The position numbers and the translations under genes were made by a program. From Microtetraspora malaysiensis (GTDB lineage: Bacteria; Actinomycetota; Actinomycetes; Streptosporangiales; Streptosporangiaceae), in the NCBI RefSeq assembly GCF_001528665.1, contig NZ_BBYJ01000004.1:62001-126000 (forward strand): DNA of 64,000 nucleotides. Reading direction: 5' to 3'. This document shows, one piece after another, positions 1-6,989 of the stretch. Below the pieces are notes generated by a model. That model was not told where the DNA came from. It saw nothing but the letters and a program-made list of their open reading frames with translations, and made no database searches. The stretch's first letter is position 1. Every line of letters starts with the position of its first letter.

Positions 1-98
1 GAGCGGCGCGTGCCCGCATCCGGCGTCTCGCTAGTCATCGCTGTCGAGCCTAGATGATGTCCCTGACCGTGACCGTCGCCGACGCGACATAGGCACGG

Positions 99-134
99 AA
101 AAGAAAATGGCCCGCACCCCTGGGGTACGGGCCA
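99..134 (-). terminator. Rho-independent terminator after rplS
   Basis: Bases 108-134 form a hairpin with 7-bp outer arms (TGGCCCG / CGGGCCA) and a nearly perfect inner stem. Read on the minus strand it is followed by TTTTCTTTT (complement of 99-107). It lies 14 bp past the rplS stop codon, which fits the end of the rpsP-rplS operon. Bases 1-98 beyond it show no gene I can support. Confidence 0.85.
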
Positions 135-148
135 TCATGTCGATCGCC

Positions 149-514
149 TTACTTGGCGGCCGGAGCGGCGTCGCGCTTCTCGCGGATGCGGGCGGCCTTA
201 CCGCGCAGGTCGCGCATGTAGTACAGCTTGGCGCGACGGACGTCACCGCGGGTCACGACCACGATCTTCTCGATGACCGGGCTGTGCACCGGGAAGGTGC
301 GCTCGACGCCGACGCCGTAGCTGATCTTGCGGACAGTGAAGGTCTCGCGGGCACCGCCACCCTGGCGGCGAAGGACGAAGCCCTTGAACACCTGGATACG
401 GGACCGGTTGCCTTCGACGACGCGGACGTGGACCTCCAGCGTGTCACCCGGACGGAAAGCCGGTACGTCGCTGCGGAGGGCAGCCTTCTCGAGCTCCTGG
501 ATCTGCGTGTGCAT
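149..514 (-). CDS. rplS: 50S ribosomal protein L19
   Basis: A 121-aa protein with the L19 signature: N-terminal [11 protein letters not shown], then [15 protein letters not shown] and the strongly conserved [11 protein letters not shown] and [13 protein letters not shown] segments. L19 sits at the 30S-50S interface. It is the last gene of the minus-strand order rpsP-KH-rimM-trmD-rplS, the usual arrangement in actinobacteria. A 201-bp gap (515-715) separates it from trmD and probably carries its own promoter or leader; I see no clear -10/-35 there. The length is normal for the family and the product is intact. Confidence 0.98.
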   Translation of the reverse strand: MHTQIQELEKAALRSDVPAFRPGDTLEVHVRVVEGNRSRIQVFKGFVLRRQGGGARETFTVRKISYGVGVERTFPVHSPVIEKIVVVTRGDVRRAKLYYMRDLRGKAARIREKRDAAPAAK

Positions 515-715
515 GACAGCGGTTCCTCATTGACATGGGCGCACGGAGGTCCACCCGGCCGAGTCTGGCTCGACGACGAGGGGGACACGCGCGCTTGGCT
601 TGATACGTCTTGGGGGCCGGATCTCCACCCGGCCGTGTGCCGCCACGGTGAAGTCGGCAGCAGCGATTCAGTCTGCCATATCTTCGGCCGTCACGCGAAA
701 CGAAGCGCCCATCGG

Positions 716-1603
716 TCAACCTCCGGACGTGTCCGCCCGCCCGCGGATCTCGTCGAGAACCTGCCGGTCGCGCTTGTCGAGGCCCTCCGGGTCGAGCCGG
801 GCGAGCAGCTCGGGCCGCTTCGCCGCCGTACGGCGCAGCGCCTCGTCGCGACGCCAGCGGGCGATCTTCCCGTGGTGCCCGGACAGGAGGATCTCCGGCA
901 CGTCGTGGCCGCGCCAGGAGGGCGGCTTGGTGTAGACGGGACCTTCGAGCAGGTTCTCCATCGCGCCCGGCGCGAACGAGTCGTCCGCCACCGAGGCCGC
1001 GTTGCCGAGCACGCCGGGCAGCAGCCGGCCGACGGCCTCGACCATGACCAGCACGGCCGCCTCGCCGCCGGCGAGGACGTAGTCGCCGATGCTCACCTCG
1101 TCCACCCGCAGGCGGGAGCCGTACTCGGCCATGACGCGGGAGTCGATGCCCTCGTAGCGGGCCGGGGCGAACAGCAGCCAGGGCTCCTTGGCGTACTCCA
1201 GCGCCACTTCCTGGGTGAACGGCCGCCCGCTCGGCGTCGGCACGATCATCCGCGGCAGGAGGAGGCCCTCGTGCGCCGCCTCATCCCCGGCTTCTCCCGG
1301 GACACCCAGGCCGGCACGCGCTTCCCCGGCACCCGGCACGGACGGTCCGGCGGCGTCGGCTGCCCCGGCGAGGGCCTCGGCGATGACCACGTCGATCGCC
1401 TCACCCCAGACCTCGGGCTTCATCACCATGCCGGGCCCGCCGCCGTACGGCGTGTCGTCCACGGTCCGGTGCACGTCGTGCGTCCAGTCGCGGAGCTGGT
1501 GGAGGTGGATGTCGAGGATGCCGCGGTCGCGCGCCTTGCCCATGAGCGAGACGTCCAGCGGAGCGAAGTACTCCGGGAAGATCGAGATGACGTCGACGCG
1601 CAT
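716..1603 (-). CDS. trmD: tRNA (guanine37-N1)-methyltransferase
   Basis: A 295-aa SPOUT-family enzyme that methylates N1 of G37 next to the anticodon, using SAM. Visible marks are the N-terminal MRVDVISIFPEYF, the GGGPGMVMKPE loop, the RYEGIDSRV segment and the trefoil-knot region with EVSIGDYVLAGGEAA. It is longer than the roughly 240-aa family norm. The excess is an Ala/Gly/Pro-rich insertion at about residues 95-125, before the RMIVPTPSGRPF segment; this looks like a local actinobacterial expansion rather than a fusion. It starts directly after the rimM stop codon (1604), so the two are probably translationally coupled. Confidence 0.97.
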   Translation of the reverse strand: MRVDVISIFPEYFAPLDVSLMGKARDRGILDIHLHQLRDWTHDVHRTVDDTPYGGGPGMVMKPEVWGEAIDVVIAEALAGAADAAGPSVPGAGEARAGLGVPGEAGDEAAHEGLLLPRMIVPTPSGRPFTQEVALEYAKEPWLLFAPARYEGIDSRVMAEYGSRLRVDEVSIGDYVLAGGEAAVLVMVEAVGRLLPGVLGNAASVADDSFAPGAMENLLEGPVYTKPPSWRGHDVPEILLSGHHGKIARWRRDEALRRTAAKRPELLARLDPEGLDKRDRQVLDEIRGRADTSGG

Positions 1604-2122
1604 TTACTCGGCCTCGTCGAGGTCCAGCAGCCCGGGAGGCGCGTCCACCACGAGCACGCCCTTCTCCAGGTCTATCTCGGGGACCAGCGCCTTGACGAAC
1701 GGCACGTACGCCTCGCCGCGGGACGGGCGGCGCACGACGAGCAGGTCCTGGCCGTGATGCAGCACGTCGGCGACCTCGCCCACCGGATCGCCGCCCGCGG
1801 TGACCACGGAGAGCCCGATGAGCTGGTGGTCACTGAACTCGTCGGGGTCCTCGGACGGCGGCACGTCGGCCGAGTCGATCACGAGCAGCGTCCCGCGCAG
1901 CGCCTCGGCGGCGTCGCGGTCGTCCACGCCGACCAGGCTGAGCAGCAGGATGTCCTTGTGCCAGCGGGCGCCCTCGACCTCCACCGGCCCGGCGGAGGCG
2001 GGGTCGGTGGCGAGAGCCGTTCCCGGGGCGAAGCGCAGCTCCGGGTCGTCGGTGCGCACCTCGACGGTGACCTCACCGCGGACCCCGTGCGGTCGGCCGA
2101 TCCTGCCAACGACTAGCTGCAC
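1604..2122 (-). CDS. rimM: Ribosome maturation factor RimM
   Basis: RimM binds ribosomal protein S19 and assists assembly of the 30S head. The product shows the N-terminal VVGRIGRPHGVRGEVTV strand typical of the family and a C-terminal PRC-barrel (PFVKALVPEIDLEKGVLVVDAPPGLLDL). I start at the GTG at 2122 (172 aa) because GAAGGAAG lies about 7 nt upstream and family members begin at this strand. An ATG further upstream (2155) would add 11 residues without homology support. It lies directly upstream of trmD. Confidence 0.95.
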   Translation of the reverse strand: MQLVVGRIGRPHGVRGEVTVEVRTDDPELRFAPGTALATDPASAGPVEVEGARWHKDILLLSLVGVDDRDAAEALRGTLLVIDSADVPPSEDPDEFSDHQLIGLSVVTAGGDPVGEVADVLHHGQDLLVVRRPSRGEAYVPFVKALVPEIDLEKGVLVVDAPPGLLDLDEAE

Positions 2123-2200
2123 TTCTCGTCTTCCTTCGATCGTGCCGGAAAGCAAGCCGGGGGACCCCCTGGCGAGGGTCCCCCGGCTGTGAGGTTCTTC

Positions 2201-2443
2201 TTAACGGGCCTCGTTCAGGTCGACCAGGTCGACCCGGACGTAATTGCCGTCGGCAAGCGCGTTCACGACGGTGCGCAACGCCTTGGCCGTACGGCCCCCG
2301 CGACCGATGACCTTGCCGAGGTCGTCGGGATGGACCCGGACCTCGAGGACGCGCCCGGTGCGGATGCGGCGAGCGCGAACCCGGACATCGTCAGGATGCT
2401 CGACGATGCCCTTGACCAGGTGCTCGAGGGCCTCCTCGAGCAC
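2201..2443 (-). CDS. khpA: KH-domain RNA-binding protein (KhpA type)
   Basis: An 80-aa protein that is essentially one type II KH domain. The GRGGRTAKALRTVV segment carries the GxxG-type RNA-binding loop. KhpA proteins bind structured RNAs and mRNAs and affect translation and cell-wall growth in Gram-positives. The start is GTG at 2443, one base after the rpsP stop, so translation is probably coupled. The position between rpsP and rimM is conserved in actinobacteria. Confidence 0.93.
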   Translation of the reverse strand: MLEEALEHLVKGIVEHPDDVRVRARRIRTGRVLEVRVHPDDLGKVIGRGGRTAKALRTVVNALADGNYVRVDLVDLNEAR

Positions 2444-2444
2444 C

Positions 2445-2906
2445 TCAGGCCTCGCCTTCCGACTTCTCCTCGCCGGCCGGGGCCTCGGTGACGTCGGCGG
2501 CCTCGTCGGCCTTCACGGTCTTCTTGGCCTTCTTGGGCGTGGTGGCGGCGCCGGCGGTGTCAGCGGACAGCGCCTCCTTGGCCGCGGCCTCGTAGAGGGC
2601 GTGACGGTCGGGCTTCGGCTCGGCGACCAGGAGCGGCGCCGGAGCGGGCTCGCCCTTGAACTGCTGCCAGTCGCCGGTGAGCTTGAAGAGCTTCAGGACC
2701 GGGTCGGTCGGCTGCGCGCCGACGCCCAGCCAGTACTGCGCCCGCTCGGAGTTGACCTCGATGCGCGAGGGGTTCTCCTTCGGGTGGTACAGACCGATCT
2801 CCTCGATCGCACGGCCGTCACGCTTGGTGCGGCTGTCGGCGACGACGATGCGGTACTGCGCGTTGCGGATCATGCCGAGCCGCTTGAGCTTGATCTTGAC
2901 TGCCAC
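2445..2906 (-). CDS. rpsP: 30S ribosomal protein S16
   Basis: The core ([20 protein letters not shown] through [20 protein letters not shown]) is a standard S16, which stabilises the 5' domain of 16S rRNA. The start is the GTG at 2906 (153 aa), where S16 homologues begin. The reading frame is open upstream to 3077, but those residues have no S16 similarity. After the core comes a roughly 65-residue Lys/Ala/Glu-rich tail ([14 protein letters not shown]...), a common and variable extension in actinomycetes. It is the first gene of its operon. Confidence 0.96.
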   Translation of the reverse strand: MAVKIKLKRLGMIRNAQYRIVVADSRTKRDGRAIEEIGLYHPKENPSRIEVNSERAQYWLGVGAQPTDPVLKLFKLTGDWQQFKGEPAPAPLLVAEPKPDRHALYEAAAKEALSADTAGAATTPKKAKKTVKADEAADVTEAPAGEEKSEGEA

Positions 2907-3142
2907 GGGTGTGGTCTCTCCTGCTTCAGAGCGCGAGTGAGCGGTGTCACATCGAGTGGGGCACGATGGGAACCCGCTCGAGGGACAGGCGCGACCGGCG
3001 GGGGTGAGAGGGCACCCGCCTGGCCACGATGTTCCAACATGACATTCTGCCAGACGATCCAGGGTGCTCGGCGTCACCCCAGCCGGTTGCGGACCTGGAG
3101 AAAGCGCTGAACAAAACGCCGCAGCCAGGCATCGAACATGAC

Positions 3143-3817
3143 ATGCAGCGAATCAACCGCACCTCCCGCGCGGCGGCCGCCTCGGCGGTGGCGGCCGGCC
3201 TCCTGCTCTCCGCCGCCTGCGGCTCCGCGGCTTCCCGGGCGTCCGGCTCCTCCGAGCGCTCCGACATCCCGTCCGCGGCGGCCGCGGCGGCCATGACTTC
3301 GGGCCTCCCGGCCGCGCCCGGGTCCGTGGGGCCCGCGGACGCCTCCGCCCCGGCGGCGCACGCCGCTCCCCCGGCGGCCCCCGCCGCCGCCCTCGCCTCC
3401 GCGCCGGCCGGGCGATGCCGTACCGGCACGCTGAAGGCGCGCGTCGGCACGACCGACGCGGGCGCGGGACAGCGGTACGCGCCGCTGGTGCTCACCAACA
3501 CCGGGAGCCGAACCTGCTGGGTCTACGGATTCGTCGGCCTGATCATGATCGACGGCAACGGGGACGCCCTGCGGACCAGGACCCGCAGGGAGTCCGTCCA
3601 GCCGCGCCGCGTGACGCTGCGGCCGGGAGCGGGGGCGCACGCGCGCCTGCACTGGACCGTGGTGCCGTCCGGGACGGAGTCCTCCTGTCCCCGTTCGGCC
3701 CGGCTGATGATCATCCCGCCGGACGAGGTGGCGCACCTGGAGATCCCCTTCGCCGCCGAGGTCTGCGGCGACGGGAAGATCGACGTCCGGCCGATGGAGC
3801 CGGGAACCAAGCTCTGA
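3143..3817 (+). CDS. Secreted lipoprotein with DUF4232 domain
   Basis: A 224-aa predicted lipoprotein. The N-terminus has a basic start (MQRINRTSR), a hydrophobic stretch and a lipobox LSAAC with Cys26. Next is an Ala/Pro-rich, probably disordered linker of about 65 residues. A C-terminal domain of about 130 residues resembles DUF4232: it has paired cysteines (start of domain, [21 protein letters not shown]) and the [12 protein letters not shown] motif. The function is unknown; in actinobacteria these are cell-surface proteins. I chose the ATG at 3143 so that the signal peptide is N-terminal; an in-frame ATG lies at 3029. It is transcribed divergently from rpsP and converges on ffh. Confidence 0.85.
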   Translation: MQRINRTSRAAAASAVAAGLLLSAACGSAASRASGSSERSDIPSAAAAAAMTSGLPAAPGSVGPADASAPAAHAAPPAAPAAALASAPAGRCRTGTLKARVGTTDAGAGQRYAPLVLTNTGSRTCWVYGFVGLIMIDGNGDALRTRTRRESVQPRRVTLRPGAGAHARLHWTVVPSGTESSCPRSARLMIIPPDEVAHLEIPFAAEVCGDGKIDVRPMEPGTKL

Positions 3818-3904
3818 CGGGGCCCCGCCGGCCGTCTCGGTGGCCGGCCCGGCGATCCGGGACGGCCACCCGAGGACGCGATCAGCGACGCGCCCCGGCC
3901 GGGG

Positions 3905-5452
3905 TCACTGCTTGGGGAACTTCAGCTTGGACGGGTCGAACCCCGGAGGCAGCTCCAGCCCCGGCGGGAGCTGACCGGCGCCCAGCCGGCCGAGCGCGCC
4001 GAGCCCCGGCGCGCCGCCCATGTCGGCGGCGGGCTCGGCGGGCGGCTTGCCCTGCCCGGCCTTGCGGGGGTCGCCGCTGACCCTGCGGCCCTTCTTGGCC
4101 TTCTGCGCCTTCTGCGCCTTGCCCTTGCCCGGCAGGCCGGGGATGCCCAGGCCCTGGGACATGCGCTTCATCATCTTCTGCGCGTCGAAGAAGCGGACGA
4201 CGAGGTTGTTCACCTCGGTGACCGTGACACCGGAGCCCTTGGCGATGCGGGCCCGGCGCGAGCCGTTGATGATCTTGGGCTCCTGCCGCTCACCCGGCGT
4301 CATCGACCGGATGATCGCCGCGATGCGGTCGAGGTCCTTGTCGTCGACCTGGTTGAGCTGGTCGCGCATCTGCCCCATGCCGGGCATCATGCCGAGCAGG
4401 TTCTTGATCGGGCCCATGCGGCGGACCATCATCATCTGCTCGAGGAAGTCGTCGAGCGTGAAGCCCTCACCGGAGGCGAGCTTGCCCGCCATCTTGGCGG
4501 CCTCGGCCTCGTCGAAGGTCTTCTGCGCCTGCTCGATCAGGGTGAGGATGTCACCCATGTCGAGGATCCGGCCGGCCATGCGGTCGGGGTGGAAGGCGTC
4601 GAAGTCCTCGATCTTCTCGCCGGTGGACGCGAACATGATCGGACGGCCGGTGATGTGCCGCACCGACAGCGCGGCGCCGCCGCGGGCGTCGCCGTCGAGC
4701 TTGGTCAGCACGACGCCGTCGAAGCCGACGCCGTCCATGAACGCCTGGGCGGTGCTCACCGCGTCCTGGCCGATCATGGCGTCGACGACGAACAGCACCT
4801 CGTCGGGGGTGACCGCGTCGCGGATGTCCGCGGCCTGCTTCATCATCTCCTGGTCGATGCCCAGGCGGCCGGCGGTGTCGATGACGACGATGTCGTGCTG
4901 CTGCCGCCTGGCGTGGTCGAGCGACTGCCGGGCGACGGCGATGGGGTCGCCGACGCCGTTGCCGGGCTCGGGCGCGTAAACCGCGACGCCCGCGCGCTCG
5001 GCCATCACGGCGAGCTGCTGGACCGCGTTGGGGCGCTGCAGGTCGCAGGCGACGAGCAGCGGCGTGTGCCCCTGGTCGCGCAGCCACCTGGCGAGCTTGC
5101 CCGCGAGGGTCGTCTTACCGGCACCCTGCAGACCCGCCAGCATGATGACGCTCGGCGGGTTCTTGGCGAAGCGGAGCCGCCGGGTCTCGCCACCCAGGAT
5201 CTCGATCAGCTCGTCGTTGACGATCTTGACGACCTGTTGGGCGGGGTTCAGTGCCTGGGAGACCTCGACTCCGCGCGCCCGCTCCTTGACCTGGGCGACG
5301 AATGCCTTGACCACCGGCAGCGCGACGTCCGCCTCGAGCAGGGCGATGCGGATCTCGCGGCAGGTCGCGTCGATGTCGGCGTCGGAAAGCCTGCCCTTGG
5401 ACCTCAGGGAGGAGAAGACCGAAGTCAGCCGGTCGGAAAGCGTCTCGAACAC
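3905..5452 (-). CDS. ffh: Signal recognition particle protein Ffh
   Basis: A 515-aa SRP54-type GTPase that binds 4.5S RNA and signal sequences and directs membrane proteins to FtsY. In order: the helical N domain (MFETLSDRLTSVFSSLR), the G domain with P-loop GLQGAGKTT, DTAGRLGIDQEM, TKLDGDARGG and the SRP-specific ASTGEKIEDFDAFHP, then a methionine-rich M domain (FLEQMMMVRRMGPI, LLGMMPGMGQM). The tail after the M domain is Gly/Pro/Lys-rich and probably disordered. It is a single minus-strand gene. Synteny memory places ffh beside glnD in Streptomyces, but here 20 kb of conservon DNA lies between them. Confidence 0.98.
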   Translation of the reverse strand: MFETLSDRLTSVFSSLRSKGRLSDADIDATCREIRIALLEADVALPVVKAFVAQVKERARGVEVSQALNPAQQVVKIVNDELIEILGGETRRLRFAKNPPSVIMLAGLQGAGKTTLAGKLARWLRDQGHTPLLVACDLQRPNAVQQLAVMAERAGVAVYAPEPGNGVGDPIAVARQSLDHARRQQHDIVVIDTAGRLGIDQEMMKQAADIRDAVTPDEVLFVVDAMIGQDAVSTAQAFMDGVGFDGVVLTKLDGDARGGAALSVRHITGRPIMFASTGEKIEDFDAFHPDRMAGRILDMGDILTLIEQAQKTFDEAEAAKMAGKLASGEGFTLDDFLEQMMMVRRMGPIKNLLGMMPGMGQMRDQLNQVDDKDLDRIAAIIRSMTPGERQEPKIINGSRRARIAKGSGVTVTEVNNLVVRFFDAQKMMKRMSQGLGIPGLPGKGKAQKAQKAKKGRRVSGDPRKAGQGKPPAEPAADMGGAPGLGALGRLGAGQLPPGLELPPGFDPSKLKFPKQ

Positions 5453-5552
5453 GTGTTTGGCCAGCCTCGAAGCGAGTGGACGGTAAAGAGCTCGCCCCCC
5501 AGACTAGCCGCACGTACGGGATGCGTGCCCGAGCCGGGATCGCGCGGCCGGT

Positions 5553-5572
5553 CCCCGGCGTCGGCGCCGGGG
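5553..5572 (-). terminator. Hairpin after conservon 1
   Basis: A perfect 8-bp stem (CCCCGGCG / CGCCGGGG) with a 4-base loop lies 28 bp beyond the cvnD1 stop. It has no T-run, as is usual in high-GC actinomycetes. It lies between cvnD1 and ffh, both on the minus strand, and probably ends the cvn1 transcript. Confidence 0.6.
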
Positions 5573-5600
5573 GCGGGCCGCGCGCCGCGAGCGTGGGGTG

Positions 5601-6197
5601 TCACCAGCCGCCGCGGCTGCCGACGTGGGTGGTGAGCGCGTGCTCGACCAGCGTGATGAGCGTGCTCTTGACCGACTCCCGGTTGCGGGCGTCGGTCCGT
5701 ACGACGGGGACCCGGGAGGAGATCGTGAGCGCCTCTCTCAGCTCCTCCTCCGAGTGGCTGTACAGCCCGTCGAAGCCGTTGACGCCGACGACGAACGGGA
5801 GCCGGGCCTCCTCGAAGTAGTCGACCGCGGGGAAGCTGTCCGCCAGCCGCCGCGGGTCGACCAGGACCACCGCCCCGATCGCACCGCGTACGAGGTCGTC
5901 CCACATGAACCAGAACCGGTGCTGACCGGGCGTGCCGAACAGGTAAAGAATCAGGTCCTGGTCCAGGGAGACCCGGCCGAAGTCCATCGCGACCGTCGTC
6001 GTGGTCTTGTGCGGCACCAGGCCGACGTCGTCGATGTCCTTGGACGCGTCCGTCATCACCGCCTCGGTCGTGAGCGGCACGATCTCCGAGACCGCCCCGA
6101 CGAACGTGGTCTTTCCCACACCGAAACCGCCGGCCACCACGATCTTCGTCGAGGTCAGGCTCCGCTGAGAGCCTTGGCTAGAGCCTGCGAAGTCCAC
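5601..6197 (-). CDS. cvnD: Conservon GTPase CvnD (copy 1)
   Basis: A 198-aa small Ras-like GTPase, the output-side component of a conservon. The P-loop is GGFGVGKTT (about residues 21-29), and the switch region has KTTTTVAMDFGR. The G3 site reads FGTPGQ instead of DxxGQ and the G4 site reads VNGFDG instead of NKxD, the pattern also seen in CvnD2 and CvnD3. The start is GTG at 6197 (VDFAGSSQ), inside the last 20 bp of cvnC. That overlap is the same in all three copies here. CvnD proteins are thought to be recruited to the membrane with CvnA, CvnB and CvnC; no effector is encoded nearby. Confidence 0.93.
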   Translation of the reverse strand: MDFAGSSQGSQRSLTSTKIVVAGGFGVGKTTFVGAVSEIVPLTTEAVMTDASKDIDDVGLVPHKTTTTVAMDFGRVSLDQDLILYLFGTPGQHRFWFMWDDLVRGAIGAVVLVDPRRLADSFPAVDYFEEARLPFVVGVNGFDGLYSHSEEELREALTISSRVPVVRTDARNRESVKSTLITLVEHALTTHVGSRGGW

Positions 6198-6561
6198 TGA
6201 GCACCCTTTCAAGCAAGTTCAGATCCGGCTTGCCCGCGTCCAACTGGGGCTGGTGCACGTGCACCAGGCCCTCGGCCACCATGTCCGCGATCACCACGCG
6301 GACGACCCCCAGCGGGATCCGCAGCAGCGCCGAGACCTCCGCCACCGATCTCACCTGGCGGCACAAGGAGCTGATCGCGCGGTATTCCGGCGGGCGGCCG
6401 GAAAGATCGAGGTGTGTGGACGTGGCCGAGGAGACCAGGGCCTCCAGGGCGAGTTGCATGCGGGGAGCCGTGCGGCCTCCCGTGACGGTGTACGGGCGCA
6501 CCGGCGAGGAGGGCTCCTGGGGAAGCGGGGCACCGCCGTACGGCTGCCCCCATTGGTCCAT
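6178..6561 (-). CDS. cvnC: Conservon protein CvnC, DUF742 (copy 1)
   Basis: A 127-aa DUF742 protein. The N-terminal segment contains RPYTVTGGRTAP, the usual family opening. A winged-helix-like half follows (LCRQVRSVAEVSALLRIPLGVVRVVIADMVAEGLVHVH), and the invariant ending is NLLERVLSGLRRL. The role is unknown; it is presumed to connect the CvnA/CvnB membrane complex to the GTPase. The start is ATG at 6561, 2 bp past cvnB. The last 20 bp overlap cvnD. Confidence 0.92.
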   Translation of the reverse strand: MDQWGQPYGGAPLPQEPSSPVRPYTVTGGRTAPRMQLALEALVSSATSTHLDLSGRPPEYRAISSLCRQVRSVAEVSALLRIPLGVVRVVIADMVAEGLVHVHQPQLDAGKPDLNLLERVLSGLRRL

Positions 6562-6563
6562 GC

Positions 6564-6989
6564 TCAGCCCCTCGGGTTTGAGGCCTGGAGCTCGGCACGT
6601 ACGGCGGGCGTGAGCACCTGTCCCGCACGATCCACCAGCAGCGTCATCTGGTAGGCCACCAGACCCATGTCGCAGTCCGCGGACGCGAGCACGGCGAGAC
6701 ACGAGCCGTCGCTGATGGACATGATCAGTAGTAGCCCGCGCTGCATCTCGACCACCGTCTGGTTGACCGCGCCGCCCTCGAACACGCGCGAGGCGCCCTG
6801 GGTCAGGCTGATCAAGCCGGCGGAGACCGCGGCGAGCTGGTCGGCCCGGTCCCGGGGGAAGCCGTCGGAGAACGCCAGCGGCAGGCCGTCGGCCGACACC
6901 ACCACCGCGTGCGCGACTCCGGGGACCGACCCCACGAAGTCACTGATCAGCCAGTTGATGCCGCGAGCCCCCTGGCTCATCTCTCTCAT
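6564..6989 (-). CDS. cvnB: Conservon roadblock/LC7 protein CvnB (copy 1)
   Basis: A 141-aa roadblock/LC7-domain protein (MSQGARGINWLISDFV, AHAVVVSADGLPLAFSDG, LLIMSISDGSCLAVLASADCDMGLVAYQM). In other bacteria this fold pairs with Ras-like GTPases such as MglA, which is consistent with a CvnB-CvnD partnership. The start ATG at 6989 overlaps the cvnA stop codon (ATGA). The second ATG, three codons in, is an alternative start. The sequence is close to CvnB2 (15646-16068). Confidence 0.93.
   Translation of the reverse strand: MREMSQGARGINWLISDFVGSVPGVAHAVVVSADGLPLAFSDGFPRDRADQLAAVSAGLISLTQGASRVFEGGAVNQTVVEMQRGLLLIMSISDGSCLAVLASADCDMGLVAYQMTLLVDRAGQVLTPAVRAELQASNPRG

Noticed and set aside
107-2116. 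A 669-residue open frame on the plus strand opposite rplS, trmD and rimM
   Set aside because: It is antisense to well-conserved genes, and its composition (Asp/His/Arg/Val-rich) is that of a GC-rich shadow frame. There is no ribosome-binding site or family similarity.
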